From: Cloeon dipterum | Lineage: Eukaryota > Arthropoda > Insecta > Ephemeroptera > Baetidae | Direction: 5' to 3' | Length of the DNA stretch: 64,000 nt | Assembly (NCBI RefSeq): GCF_949628265.1 | Contig: NC_088788.1 | Coordinates: 35,760,335 to 35,824,334, forward strand | In this document: in pieces, positions 14,301-29,300 of the stretch | How positions within the stretch are numbered: position 1 is the stretch's first letter | Layout of the letters: each line of letters starts with the position of its first letter | Program-made: the position numbers and the translations under genes | The notes under the pieces: model-generated | The model's input: the letters and a program-made list of their open reading frames with translations, nothing else | The model's database searches: none | What the model was told of the DNA's origin: nothing

Positions 14301-17300
14301 AATTGGGAAAAATTGATCCTTGCAAGCTGTCGATAAGACAATGGGAACACGCACGAGTGACAAAAAAGCAGACCAACTCGTGTTTTTGCTAACATCTCTG
14401 CGAAGTATTTATTACAATTGGGAGCAAAAAGAAGCGTTCACATGGCGGCTGCTGGATCATATTTTGTTGCGCACTGCGGCGGCGGCGGCAGAAGCAGAGG
14501 CAACAACTCACACAACGAGCTGCTCTCGGTCGGAAGCTGTGATGCGATGAGACACTCGAACGTTTGGCACATCTGCATGAGCAGCCGAATTAACGAAACA
14601 AAACTTGCTCCGCGGCGCAGACAAACTTCTTGATGGCCAAGTTTCGCACCGCTTTTGTTCAAATCCCCTGAAAGGAGCAGAGACAGAGACGGAGATGGAG
14701 ATGGAGATGGAGACCGCCGCGACTATTATTGCCGCGTCGCCGCCCGGCCTAATAGGTACAAGTTTGCATCTTTAATGTGCATGTTCGCGCGCCGGGCCCA
14801 TTTTGTTCGTGCCGCGCGACTAATTTAATTAGCACGCGGCCAAAGTGCGTTTTGCCGCCGCGAAAAAGTCTTTTAGAGAGCTTTACGATTTTTGCGAGTT
14901 TGTGTACGGCCAAATTGGAATTAACAGTGGCTTATTCTTTCTCGTTTTGCGTAAAACTAGAAACTCTGCTTTAACTAGAATTTATTCAAACAAATTAAGT
15001 GCCTCCACTGGAGTGTTTTTACTATTTAGATGGGTTTAGTTAAAAACTTTTAACCGCAACAAACTTTTCATGTCATAAAACCGAAAACCGGACTTTATTT
15101 TTAGCTTTGGTGCGGGAAGGAAATACAAACGCTTTGAAACGCCGCCCGGCAATATAGCTTACACTTATTTCTGCAGTTGTTGGAGGTTGGAAGAGATAAG
15201 CGACAAAGTCAATAGTTCTTTGCTAGAACAACGGCATAATTCTCTCTCTGTGTGTGCCGCAGGCTGCGACAAGGCTCATTGTTTCAAGCGCTGAAAGACG
15301 ATAATGATAAAACAGGCTGTTGGAGCAAAGCCTCGGCAGATGCTGCGCTTCTCGCAGCTCTCGGTGGCTTTTTGTGGCACAGTGTTTTGACTTGAGGAAG
15401 TGCGCGGCGGGCGCTAAAAATAAAGAGTCTACTCGCAGCGCAAGATTAAATCCGCGCTCATTTTTCCAGTGCTGAGCAACACCTGATGCACTTCTGCTCG
15501 CCACTTTCTTGCTGATAAAACTTACGTACTTGGACATGATATAAAAAAAGCTGGCAGGCTTTAAAAAGTGGCTCTCTGGAGCCGCGCAGCTGCCGGGAAA
15601 GATGAAAGTACCGGGGAATTATTTTCGGACGGGATGCAAAATGAAAGTGACAATTTTTTTATTTTTAAAATTGACTTCCGTGTGGATTTTACGGACAGGC
15701 AGCAGGCACAATGGACAAATTGCTAGTCTTGCACTTGATCAGAGCCGAGATTTATGAATCAGCGTGTCACATCAAAAGAAAACAAACAAGCAAGCTGCCA
15801 TTTCTCGCCCCTGGTGATAAATAGCGCGCGAATCATTATTCAAGTGTGTCAGGGCGGCGGACGCAAATGTACACAAACACCTCGGCGCACTACAAGCATC
15901 TGATAAAATAATAATTTCGGCGCGGCAGCTGCTGCAAATGACGGCTGGCTCTGATTTGTAATTTTACCAATTGCGGCCGTTTCCTTCGTTTTTTTTCCAC
16001 TCGGCTAACCCGTAGGTGGCACGAAAGAAGAAAGGGCGTGTGCAGCATTCATAATCAGCAGGCCATTGTGTGCGTGAGCGGTGCAACAGTTTTATGTTCT
16101 CTGCGCTCGTGGCTGCGTTTTTCTCCGAGTAACAAGGGTGCCAAGCAAGATATGACCATTTGAGTTATTATTATCGTGCGGTTGCTTGCTTTTTCAAGGT
16201 GCGCGAGAGAACCGCCGAGATTTATAGGAAATAGGAGAGAGAGAGAGCGAGCGAGAGCTTCTGCTGCTAGCTGCTGGGGACCAACACACTCACAAGCAGC
16301 ATAATTTATCGGGAAAGCTAATGGCTTTAGAGTGTATTTTCAACTGGCTATAGCAGAGGGTTCCATTGAAACTCCAGAAAAGCACAATAATGGAATTCTC
16401 CAAAGGGAGGCATCTCGAGATATTGAATTACAGCCGCGCTCACTGTTGGTTTTGACAAATAAAACCGCACATTTTAAAAACCAGCCCATTGGATCGTATT
16501 GTATTGTATTCAAAAGCAATGGGAGATATTTGAGTATGTCTGGGATCTGTACTGCTTGTCCAACGTCCGAGAATTGCGCGAATTGCTCAAGGGCCTGGTA
16601 GGAGGCGCCACTAGCTGGTTTTCGCACTTTCTCATTGGCTTTAGGGACAAATGTCTGACTGGTGTTTTAATCAAAGACCACGGTGCAAGGAGGCGACTTG
16701 GGACCCGGTGAGCTCATATCCCACGGTATGTTCTAAAAAAAATGAGTAGAAATTTCATTTGAAAGTTTGATTCATCGCCTTGCACCGTTCAGTCCTTATA
16801 AGTTGCACGTTCCTCTCATTTCTTAACTGCCATTGTTAAGCTGAACGAGCGAGACGAGCTCACGAAATTAAACAATCCTGGAAACAGAGAAGAGTTGTGT
16901 GCACACCTTTTGTTCCTTTGTCTCGCGGCAGCACAGCTGAAAAATCCACCCGCCCACTTACTGCGCCTTGCAACCCTCCGATATGAATTACACGGCCACC
17001 TTCCTCTCATTTTTATTTTCATTTTAAAAAGGAGGGAGAAGAAGAATACAAATTTCCAGCGCCAGAGAGATTAAAACAGCCTGCTGGGGCTCGCTGGCTC
17101 GTTTTTCACTTCTTTCCAGCAGACGTCTTGTGTTCTAATTGTTTCAATGATCTATTGTGCTGCACTTTGGACCGAAACTTTTCCGAAACAACGCCGCCCA
17201 CGGGCTTCACAATGAAAAATAACGTGCTGGGAGCCAAAAAATTACCAGCAAAGTTTGGTCCGTCGCTCGGCGTGTTTATAGACCATTAACGGCGCCCAAA

Positions 17301-20300
17301 CTTGGGCTGAATAATTTGATTTGAGCCGCTGCAAATCGAGTTACGGCCAGCCCGACTTGCAAATGCGCGCCTTCCAGTTCAAAGCGCTGATAATTTATTT
17401 AATAGCGAGCGCAGCAGGCAAACAAACGCCGACTCGGTCGGTGGGTCGGCCATGCAGTGCCAAACGCAGTGCGCTTCTCCAGGGGACGCATCCTCCGCTA
17501 GAGTTAGTTGCCGCTCGTCATGTTTTACAGCCAGCTTTCTGCTTGATGTGATTAAATAAACACAAGCTCTGGCCCTGCCAAGGTGCACACACTCACTCAC
17601 TCTCTCTCTCACTCGCCCAAATGAATGTGCATCTCTTTATGTACAAGCGCTCATCCCTCGTCCGACAGTTGACAGTGACGGGAATCCCGAAGAGCCCAGA
17701 GGAGCAAATTACAATTTTTTCCTGCCTCGAACTTTTGACCAGTCCTGCAAGAATTTATTTTATCGTTGTGGACACATCATTCAACTTGGTTCGGAAAAGA
17801 GGGCGAAGTAAGTGCTCCCAAGCTGCATTCAGCGCCGTCTCAGAGTGCCGATTACTTTTGATGATTATTCTGCTGCCGGGGTTGACACCTTTTTCCCTCA
17901 AAAATAGAAGCAGCGTGCACATAAAAATTCCTGGCTCGACCGCCTGATTTCATTTGAGCCCGGAGATTCGGATTGAGTGTAAAATCCTGCTCTCTCGGAG
18001 CTGTGAGAAGAATTTCCGAGTGCTCTTGTTTTCTTTTTCTCTTTTGATCTCTTTCGCAACAACAGTCGCGAGCCTCTAGGTGTTTGTCTTCATTATTTTC
18101 GCGTCAGCTCATCTTGTTCTGCCCCGACAAACATTTCCTGCTTGCAGCACTAAGACAATTAATGGCGCCGTCCCACTTTTTTCACCCGCCAGCCAGTCCA
18201 GAAAGGTGTGAATTTCTAATTTGGACTTCTGGCTTTGTCTTGACGAAGATGCAGCAGTTTAGGGAGTGGTAAATGGTGTTTAAATTGTCGCCGCAGACAC
18301 TTTGGTCTCGAAACGACGCGCTGCACATAATGTGAAATCAGACACGGCAATCTCGGTGAATTACTGCCTTTTGTGGCTGCGGAACATCTTATCGGTCTGT
18401 GAAATCAAACACTGCGTCTAATTCGTGCTCCGCAGCAGGCTCTGATTTCAGCTGCCCGAGCGAATTTGGCCAAAGGGCTGCACTGACAATGTGCTCAATT
18501 ACTGCACGCAGATAAAAAGGCCTCCCAGTTTCCATTTCCCCAAATTTACGGCAATCCAAACGCATTTTTTACCCGTCTGCGGCGGCAGCCGCAGTCGGGA
18601 GTCTCAAAAGCGGATGGTTATAATTTTCATTTTTCATCCCGGAACCGCATTTTTCAAGCACATACACGACAGGGTGGAAATTTGATGTGGTTGACTGCTC
18701 CGCCCGCCCTTTTTCTCCAGCAGCAGCTCTCGATTCACTGACCCGGCGCTTTTGAATTCAATTTTTTGCAATTACGCCGAGGCTTTCATTAAAAAATTGT
18801 GGCCGTATCACTCAATACGTCGACTCCCCCTCGGCTCTTCGTAATTTGAACTTGTCAAAACACACACCACCGCCGGTGTGTGAGAAGAAAAATGCTGCTG
18901 CATTTTATTCAAAAAGGGCGTGCAGTGGAAAGGAGGAAAAAACGGGGCGCCGGCGAAATGAGCGCTTTTTCAGCTCTTATTATTAATCTTCATCTCTCGA
19001 GGCAGAAGAAACAAAAACACGCCCCCGCAGCAGAGCAGCGTATTATGCATGCACAAACAGACACATTCACACGAGGCGGGCGCGATGCACACTATTGATT
19101 ACGCGCCGTGATTCATCATCTCTTGTTTTATCAGCAGCAGGGAAATGGGAAGTCATTTTTCTCACTTGCCCTTGTTGTCGTGCATGTACGCTAAATGATG
19201 AAAAAATGGATGGCGTCGAGACTCGCAAATTGCAAACTGAATAAGTGAGAGAGCTTCTCCTCACAAGAGAGTGGAAAAATATCACCTCTGCCTCAACAAG
19301 ATTGCTTTACTGCACTGCCTGCTGACGTTCAAATTAGTTTCAAATTATTGGAGAAATTTCAAAGGCTCGAGAATGATTGTAAGAAATGGTCTGATTCATT
19401 TTGGATAGGTGGCAAAATAATTCTATCGAGTTCCCTGACGGGAAATCAGTTGGGTTCGGCCTCTAAGGCCTCGACAGAAGTTAACAAAAATGCAATATGC
19501 TGGTTACGAGTGACGGAATCTGCGAGAAACTCATTTTTCTGGACCGAATACCGTTCGACTCGTGTTCGCATCTTATGATGCTCTGAAGTGGTTTAAGGGC
19601 GATAAGTAAAATATATTCCTTTTTTAGGGTGCGCAAAGGGGGTTGAAGGGTCGGAACCTTTTAACTTCTTTGACTGTCTAGGAGAGGTTGAGACGAGTCT
19701 AGTTGTGTGTGGTTTTTGAAAATCGGATCGTTAGAGGCTGAGATTTGGGCGTGAGAACATTTTCAAAAATAAAAAAACGCAATAATTTTCGTTGTTATTA
19801 TTTTTTTAATAAATATTGATTTAAAAAATCTTCCAGATTTTGACATTTCAAGACATATTTTGTGCTTTCAAATTTTACTCAATTTAAAAACCCGAAACCC
19901 GAATAAATCGAAGTAGACCGTTCACCTACCACTTTAAGGTCAAGAAGACGAGTTCAACAAAGTCTGAATTTTTGTCAAAGGGATAACGTGAACAAAGTAA
20001 CGTCAAACTCCTCTAGTCCAGATGACACACGGAGTAGATTTCAGTTATATTTAATTGAATAAAATGCATTCTTCTGTGTCTAATTGATTTTTTTGTTTTA
20101 TTCATATCTCTGAACATTAGACAGCGGCATTTATACCAATTAAATCGAGGTGCATAAATTGTAGTAACGTATACAAGCATTGTGTCATTGAGAGATATTC
20201 GTGACCGACAGTAGTGAGAACAAGTATTTATGTTTATGAATGGCGCGCATGTACGCGAGCGACATCGCAGAATGATTTATAAACTCAGCGAGGCATCCGA

Positions 20301-23300
20301 ATCGCTTGTTGCCAGTGTTGCATTGGCGTGTGCTTAATAAATTCCTGAATTTGAGTGTATGTCTGAGAGTGAAATGCAAATTCGCTTGTTTCAGTGGGCG
20401 GCATGAGTCGGCCGCCGAACAAGCAGCCTGCCCAGGTGAAGAAGGTGGCTCCGCCGTCAGTACCTGAAGTCTACCGCCATTCTGGGAGCAGTTTTGGCTC
20501 GGCAGGCTACAGCAGCAGCGAGGATGGCTGCTTTCTGCCGCCCCCGGACCCCAGCTTACGAGGTAAACGCGTCTCGAAATTCATGCAAGGTGCTCGCCAA
20601 ACACAATTCCGACTGCCTGCTTTGTTATTTCCTCGCCGGCCGCCACCGCGCAATCTAAAATAGATCTACCGCCGCGCGTTAAAACTAACTCTTTCAAAAT
20701 TGCTGCCTTTTTACGCCCTTCCAAACTGCCAAATACGCAAGTTCATTTTAATAACTAAATTTCTCCGATTCGGAGCGGCCTGCGTCCGAGTTGTCCCTGG
20801 CCGTTATCACGGCTGCCCCTGCACAAAAGCTAAAAATCTATGGCCCGGCACTCGTGCGATGGCTCTTTTAATGCGCGACGCTACACAAATTTTATTGCCC
20901 TTTGGCCCGTTTTGTTTAAATAAATTTGCATTTTAGTGCAGCAACGGCGCGTATCGGCGAATGCGGCGTGTCCATTAATTACCACGACTCCAACCCCTCC
21001 AGCTGGCCACGTGTGCTGCTGCTGCCGCCCGATTTTTGCCGCCATTTTCGCAAAAAGCTTTTTAAAAAGCATAGGGACCTTTGATTTCGTGCTTTTCCCC
21101 CTGCTCCCCCGTTATGCTAATTCGCATGCTTTTTCTGGAATCGGAAAAATACACCCCTTTTTGTGGTATTTAGCTTTCAGGTTTTTACTAAATCAATATT
21201 CCACTCGAGGTTCGTTTTTAAAGTAGAGCTTTGCAGGCCAACAATTAAGATCATTTTGCATTGTTGACTATAGGAAAAATATCATTGATTTAATTGTTTG
21301 TGATATTTAGAAACAATAATGAAATCAGGATCAAGGAACAGTTTAATTTCAGATTTTGACAAATTTCGCACTTGATTTCGATCCCTCTCGTCGCGATCTA
21401 TAAAATAGTGTGCGAATTTGGAGGAAAAAGTCCCTAAATTGTGAAATAAATAGCGATTTTCAGAAGGGAGACAGTGCTTTATTAGCATGCAAACTTTTCT
21501 TACAAATTTAAATGACAATTTAGATATAGGCTTTAGCTTTTTTCTTAATTTTTAGATTTTAAATAAGTTTTCTGTGAGTAAAAAGATGAAGTCGTTATTA
21601 ACTCCCAGATGTCAGACATAAATTACTGATCAAATCATCAGTGGCAATATTAACGATCTCACATTAATAAACAAGTGTTATTAGTGTGTGGTCATCGTCG
21701 GCAGAGTAATCGAGTGCACCACTTAACTCTTTCGCCTTCGCTTCGGCGTTGAGACAAATGAGCTCAGCGGGTGTAATTCCAGTTCCACACCTGGCGCCTC
21801 TGACGGTTAAAAGTATTTAGTAATTCACGCAGGGCGCAAAATAGTATGACGAGACAGAGAACACAGTAGTTTATTCATCGTCGTGCCGAAGGAAGCCCCA
21901 GCAAAATACGTAATGACGTGCATTCAGATTATTTGCAGAGCTTTTCGGATCGCTCGAGTGGCAGCCCACTTTTTTTAAGAGGGCAAAATCACCTTGTTTG
22001 CATGTTGGGTTTGACGCGCAAATTGCTTTTTTGGCTGCCGCCTAATTTCCCAAGCCAAATATTTGTTGGTGGCACGCGCCACGTCCGCCTCCCCCCTCCT
22101 CCCACGCCAACTAGAGTTGAATAAATATACAGGATAAACAAATCGGGGTCTCCCTTGTTGTTGTGTCCTTGGATAAGACATTAAATGATATTTCGATCAC
22201 AATTCAAAATTATAAAAAATGGCTGATTATTTGGTTTAATTCGTGAATTATTATGATGCGATTGCTACGATTTCTTCAGAAAAAAACGGGATTGGGATTA
22301 ATTTTAGATTTATAACTATAGTGATTCAAAGAAAATCAGACGTGTTAGGTTTATTAACTAAATATGAGCTCTTACTTTGTAAACAGTTATCTCGTCGACA
22401 GCTTTTGCACCAAAAATATAAAAATCAATTTACATACATAGTAGTGTGACACCAAAAAAAAGAAAGATACATTGGAGTGACGTCCAATCTGAATGTAAAA
22501 CGTGTAAATATCCAATTCGAGTGGAAACAACCTAATTTCCTGGGCCAAAACGAGAAGGTTGCCTCCCGTTAAAGCAAACCCACTCGCTGTTTCGCGGCGA
22601 CACGCACGCACGGCGAACGCGAATCAAAAACGATAAATTGCGCTGTGCCGCGTGCGTCCTTGATACCAGCGAGCAGAGCAGAAGAAGAAGAAAATAAAAA
22701 TGCTCTTCTCTGGCTGCGGCTGGTTGGCTCATTTTCCTGCTTCTTGCGTCTTGCGGCGGCCAACCTTGCATTAATTTGGCGTGTAGGTGGGCTTAGCGCC
22801 ACCCTGGCCGTGCGTCTGGACCGTCTTCGCCGCGCCACCTGCCACTAACTCAGCCCTTTTCTTTGCAGACGAGCAGCACTCGGGACCCGGAGACCCTGCG
22901 TACCCTGGCATTCAGGGAAAGTCACCTGGCGCCCAGTTCAACTATCCGGCCTTCACTTTTCCAGGCCCGCAGGTCAGTGTTTGCCTCGCCATCTGCGCCT
23001 CTTTATTTCCACTCCGTCGGCGCCGGCGGAAAATTTTCCCTTCGGCGAAACGCTTTTTTATATTGCGCCTTTTAACAGCTCCTCCGTCGTTTCATTCCGA
23101 GAAGGACCTTTGTTTTAGAGCTTTGCTTTAATTTATTGGTCGCTCTACATGGCTAATTAACCTTGATTTATGACGGTCTTACTTTTGTGCTCTCTAAAAA
23201 ATTCAATGGGAAAAGGTATTACAAAAACTGATGAGCAAAAATCACGATGACCAGACGAAATTTACACCAACTCTTAAGAGGAACTAAAAATTATATTTTC

Positions 23301-26300
23301 GCGGGTTTTACGGGACATTTTATCGAATTTTTGAGAACGAGTTGATGAAATTTAAAAGTCAAGAGTCTAAACTAAAAGTCTAACTCTTCTCGTCAAGCCA
23401 GATCGAATGAACACCAAATTTGAGGTCATAGGTCAAGGTTAAAGGTCACCAAGGCTCATTTTCAAAAAGTTTCTTTTAAATATTTTTATTCAAAACACTG
23501 GTTTACTTATGAAAAATTTCGCTATTATGGTCATGTCTGTTGGCTTATAATTCAATATCAATTTTTCTTATGGCCTTATAGGGCTGAAAAGAAGCCTAAA
23601 TGTTAATTTTTGTGATTTGATTCATTTTTTTGTTCATGCCATCAGGTTAAAAATATTTTGTTGGTCAGTGGTGAGCATTTATTAGGAAGCAGTCATTTTT
23701 CACGCCATTGTGCCGCGTCGGCGTCAAACGAGCGGAGGAGCAGAGTTGAATGAAAAACGGGTCGGATTTCGATTTCCTTTTGAAATGCAGAAGTGTTTGA
23801 TGTCACTCTCGCCTCGAATAACGCAGCGAGTGGCACTTTTGGGCTGCGGCTTACTCATTCCACGTTGTGTGCTTGCAGCAATTCACGCAGTTGTCCCACG
23901 CCAAAGCGTCCTACTTCCACCAGCAGGAGGATCAAGGAATCGACATGACCCAGGTGAGCGATAATGCTGTGTATATTATTTCGCCAACCCCTCCCCCTTT
24001 TTTCATTTCGCGCACTTAATTTTTACAGCCAGACGGTAGTTTTGCAACCCCTAAAACTCGGTGGCGAAATAATCCACCCGCAGCAGAGCGACTAAACACA
24101 CACACCGGCCGTAATAATTTTTAATGCCGCGTGCGGCGGAAAAAACACCAAGTTTTGGTATTAGCACGTGCGCGCGTGAATAAAAAAAGCCTTTCTTGCT
24201 TTCTTCGCCGGCGTGTTTATGGCTTTGCTGCGTGCTGGCGCATCCCCCCGCTAAACAAAGCAAAACGAAAAAGCCAAGAAGTGGCAATTAGGCGTCGTGC
24301 CCAGCGCAAACCGCACGCTGTGAATGTTAATTTTTCCCTGCAAAGCATCCTTTTCCGGTGAATACACGCACTTTGTCGTTTGTCTAGCCTACCAAACACA
24401 ATAGATTTTGTCCGAGATCAAGCGATTGGCCAGCATATAAGCTTTGTTCTCGCTATAATCGCCCTTTTCTGCTTGCAATGCAAGGAGCATTACATCATCG
24501 CAACAAGGTGGTTTACATACCAAATATCGCTATTGTTTTCGCATATCGTCACGAATCTCTTATATCTGCCGTAATTGATGTTTGTTTTATTTGGAATAGC
24601 ATTTTACTGGCAACGTTCACATGAAAAATTATTTTTGACCACGCCGATTGATTCCTGAGGCTTGAATCACTCGTTTGAAAATTCAACTCGGCTTGCAGAA
24701 AATCGGTAGCAACGTAAAAATGGTTCATTTTGGTCTGAACCTAGCCACAAGAACGCCGGCGACCAATCAGAGAAGGCATTGTGGTTCTCTGATTTGACGC
24801 AGTTGATCGAGACAGCAGTGACAAGTTGCTCTGCTAGTCGTTGTGACGCTGATGTCTCGATCTTGAGTCCAATCAGAGAGCCAATCGCTTCTCTGATTGG
24901 TTGCTGACGTTCTTACCAGTTTTTACAATTTTTTTTAACCTCATGGAAAATGAAGTCCCTCGTCTCAATTTATTTAATAATTCATTTTATGTAATTCCGC
25001 CATTGCAGAGTCCCGGCAGAGACAGTCCTGGTTCGTCTGGTTCCGGCTCGAGCAGCGGAGGCTGTCGCCACAGCACTGCAAGCTTGGACAGTGGACGGGC
25101 CTCGGGCTACCTGCCTTGTCCGACCAACGCCACTCGGTCCTCCATGCTGGACAGTCCGAGGTGCTCGCTGTCCTCGTCGTCCATCGGCAGCGACCACGCC
25201 ACCGCAGCCACCAGGGTAGAGAGACTTCTTAAGCAAGGCGTTCCGGTAAGAGGCATTAAATTACGATCCATGCAAATTCGAGTCCTCGTAAATCAGGCCG
25301 ATAATTACACGTTTTCGGTGGAATTCCTTGGTGTAATTACAGAATCGGCGACACTCAGGAAGCTGCAGAAATAAATCTCTCGATCCTTTTGCGTATTTTT
25401 AATGAAAACGCGGCCCTCAGAGGCATGAATCACGAAAATATCATTTGCCCTTGAACTTTGCGCGATTGATTTTTTTTTAAAAACGTGTTTCAACAAAAAG
25501 ACGGCAGCCTCTCTGAATAATAAATCGCACTCTTTGTGTTGAACGTGGCGCCGCGGGCGCTCTCGCAGGAGAATAAGAATGAATAAAACGAATCGCAAAT
25601 GCTTTTCGGCGCAGTCTGTTTAAAGAAAATCGATATTGCCAATATTTAAGAGAGGTCTTACTTAATAAAATTCCTTTCGCGTTTGTGTTGAAAGGAATTT
25701 AATTTACTTTTCCGGCGGATTCGTGATATAGTCTGCTTTCATCCATTTAGCAATTTCAATAAGGAGTCGCTCGATTAAATCCTTTCGCCAAAATCGAATT
25801 TCCATTTTGCAGGACCAGGACGCGATGCACGCTTGGCTGATGGACCTGCACTTTGAAGAGTACTTCCCTCTGTTCGCCAACGCCGGCTACGACATGGCCA
25901 TGGTGGCGAGGATGACCCCAGTGGTGAGCATCTCGAAATTTTTCGCTGCGTGTTGCGTGACATGTGACTAACCACCACGTCTTTTCAGGACTTGACTGCT
26001 ATCGGAATCAAGAAGCCAAACCACCGGAAAAAGCTCAAGGCAGAAATCGCCCAGCTGAACATTCCTGACGGCCTGCCAGACTTCATACCGGTGAGCAAAA
26101 AAATATTAATCCATCTTGCTCTTGCCTTGCGCACGTTGCGAATAAAAGTAAAAAATTGGAAACCAGTTCCAGTATCGTCACTGGCCACTCTCTCTTACCT
26201 GTTTAATGCTTATACCACCTTGTGTTGTTTGCGTGTTCTTCTCGCAACAAAATAATTTGCTATCATTTATTGGGCTATTTGTTTAGACCATCAATCATTT

Positions 26301-29300
26301 TGTCCGCATTTCTATTCTTCATGGAACAGAGTAAAATTATTTTTGGGCTGAAAAGCTCCCTGGGTTTTTTTCGGTTTCCTTACAATTGATAAATTCTTAT
26401 AAGGGAATTAAATTAAACTTTTTTGGAAAGCTTGATATAATCTTCATGATAAAATGTCTTTGTTGGTAAATTAAAATTTTAGCCGACAATTTTTCCCAAA
26501 TGAAAATGATCTAGCCATATTCAATTTTTTTAACTAGTTAAACGTTGACTAATTAAATAACAATAATTTATTGCTCCCTTTAGGGATCTCTTGACGAGTG
26601 GCTGCGAATTTTGCGTTTGGAAGAGTACGGGCCTGGGATGGCCCAACAGGGATACAAAACGGTTGAGCAGGCGGCACAGCTGGCTTGGGAAGACTTGGAG
26701 GAAACGGGCATCGTCAAACTGGGTCACCAGAAGAAAATTCTGCTAGCGATCAAAAGAGTCAAAGACATCCAGGCGGGCAAAAGACCTTTGCCTGGCTTCC
26801 CGCACCAGGTGAGCTAGAAGCACCGCAAACCGTTTAGATACCATTATTCATAAAACACACACACACACACACAAACACAGTCCATTCCCGCCATTAGAGT
26901 AAGCAGCAGATCTCACTTTTAAAAATTGGAAATACTTTCAAACATTGCCCCTTTACATTATCACTCGTGGATTTTGCTGAATTGTGCAAACTTGAGCAGA
27001 ATCTACCTGCCATCCTCATCCTGTCTGCGTGCATTATTGCTGTGCTAACTGGAGAAAATGTAGCATGGCCACAAAGCACTCTCTTGATTTGTTTGATGGA
27101 CGATGCTTTAGATACAAATATATGCTGCTAGTCTGCATGTTGGGCACTCATTATCGCCTAAACACAGATTTATCATTTGATTCTTCTGACATCAAAGTGC
27201 CTTTGAGACTGTTTAAATATCTACAAGAAAGGCACAGAAATGAATAATTTTAATTTTTGTTATGCTGACCATCAATGTTCCCCTCATTTAGGATGTGTTG
27301 ATCACGACCGTGGGCACTGACTACTCCTCGCAGCATGAGTGTTTAACGTCCTCCTCGTTCCAAACTTTCCACCGCATGGCGCCCTCCTTACAGCAGTTCC
27401 AACAGTTGCAGTTGCCAGGCAACGCCACCGGGCAAACCTGGAGTCCCGATCGGCCCCTGCAGGGCGAGCTCTTCCACATGCAGCGGCACCAGTTCGTCAC
27501 CACCGCCCAGATCTGCAGCTACCCTGAGTTTGTGCCCATCAAGGTACAGTCGAGCCTTTCCTCTTTCTGTCTGCCTTGCCTGTTATATAACCGATATATA
27601 TATTATTTATCTCACGAGAATCGCGCCCGTCCGTCCGTTCGTTCCTCGCTCACGTCGCATTTTCGTTCGCAGATCCGCGGCGCCCGCGGCAAGTCCCTGG
27701 AGAGCCTGGAGGGCCAGGAGGAGCAGCCCACCTACTCGACGTTCGGTGCTACCGAGGTGCAGATCCACCCGAGGCCAATGGTGCTGGCGCCTGGCCCCGG
27801 ACCCGCCTGCTGGCGGCCGCGCAGCTACGACGACGGGGACATCACGCCGACCAACGAGGTGGCCATGGCCGCTCTGCACGAGGGAGGGGGCACGCTGCCC
27901 AGGCCCAGGGGGCTCGCCAAGCCCAGACCCGTGGCCAAGGTCAGTAGAATTGAATTCACCCCAACAGATGGCGCCACCATTTGGATTTAAAGACAGGATT
28001 TCAGACTCAATCCTGCCACTGTGCATTCTTCACTTCATATTTTTTTCTTTTGACTTGCTGAAAACCAATTTTGGATTTCATTTCAATATTTAAAACGCTT
28101 CGACCCGAGGAAGTAATAGAGGGCCAATTCCAACAGGTGATGGCAACGCGGCCGCAGCCAAACAACCAGCAGTTTTGCAACCAAGAAATCAAGACGATAC
28201 CTCCGCCGCTGTCCTACAAAAGCCTGCCAAGAGAGTTGACTGAGCGCGAGAAATATTTCGTCCAGTTCGACCCGTCGTGTCAAAGACTACCTCCACCGTC
28301 GCCTCCGAAACGGTTTCCTAGGCCAGGTAAAAGTAAGAAGCAACCAACACTCTTCCTTACGAATCAATTCACGAACGCGGTTTGAAAACAGCAGGCGATG
28401 GAATGGAGCATCCTGTGATGAGTGGAGAGCCGACCACCATGGCCGCGGCCAGGCAGCAACTGGAAGCGCTGACCCTGGCCAGCAACCGGCAGCAGCAGCC
28501 TCACCAGGGCTGGGACATGCACGAGACTGAACTCATCGGCAGCCTTGCCATGCAGCAAAACAGGAATGGCTCTGACGCCAGTTTCAAGGTACATATTTTA
28601 ACCAAACCTGCAGGTCGTTATTGGATCTAATTCGAATCTGTCCACTTGCAGTCAAGCTCAAGCACTGAGTCTGATTCCTTGCCGTTTGCTAACGAGAACG
28701 CTGGAACAATAAAGCAAAGAGCGAACAGGCCAATGCCTCCAAATCCAGCAGGTGACGAGACATTTGTTTACGAGTTTTTGAATAAAGAAATAATCCTGTC
28801 GTCTGATCATTGCAGAGTTCTCGTCCCCTAAAAGGGTGCAAAAGTCGCAATCTGTTCAGGAACCAAGTCCGCTTTCTTATAGGTAAGTGAAGCTATATTT
28901 TTCTTAATTCACAAAATAACAATTTTCAACAAATTGAAATGGTCAAAATGAAGCTTGATTTGATGACAATTAATTTAGAAAATATTAAAACTCTGCCACA
29001 AGCTTTTAATTTTTTGCATTTTTCCCCCAGAGCATTTTTCTGTCAGAAATATTAGGAAAAATCGTACACCATTTGACCCATCTCACTGAGTAAATTCCAA
29101 ATAATTCAAGTTTTTTTTAAATCTGACTCCTTTTCAAGAAATGACGAGAAATTAATTTTTTTTTAAATTTAAAAAATTAGAATTTAGGTGTGGATTCAGT
29201 TAATTCCTCTTGAAAATTATTATCTCTTGTCAAAACATACTGCATTGCAGTGAAAAAACTTCCCCTTTTTGCGGGAGATTAGTGTCAGGGTGAGCAGGTT

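Larger units (their letters stand above)
5860..20394 (+). other. Large first intron of caskin, no gene seen
   Basis: This 14.5 kb interval lies between a clean GT donor (GTGAGAC) and a TTTCAG acceptor. I saw no additional exons, no RNA gene and few interspersed repeats apart from R1 near 19590-20010, a hairpin at 12847-12902 and a short GGAGAT run at 14692-14713. The sequence mixes homeobox-type TAATTA cores with GC-rich blocks, as long developmental-gene introns often do, so it may hold enhancers. That is inference only. Confidence 0.5.

Noticed and set aside
27530..28093. Second long frame over caskin exon 27673-27939
   Set aside because: It is an Arg/Pro-rich frame-shifted reading of the exon that also runs through introns.
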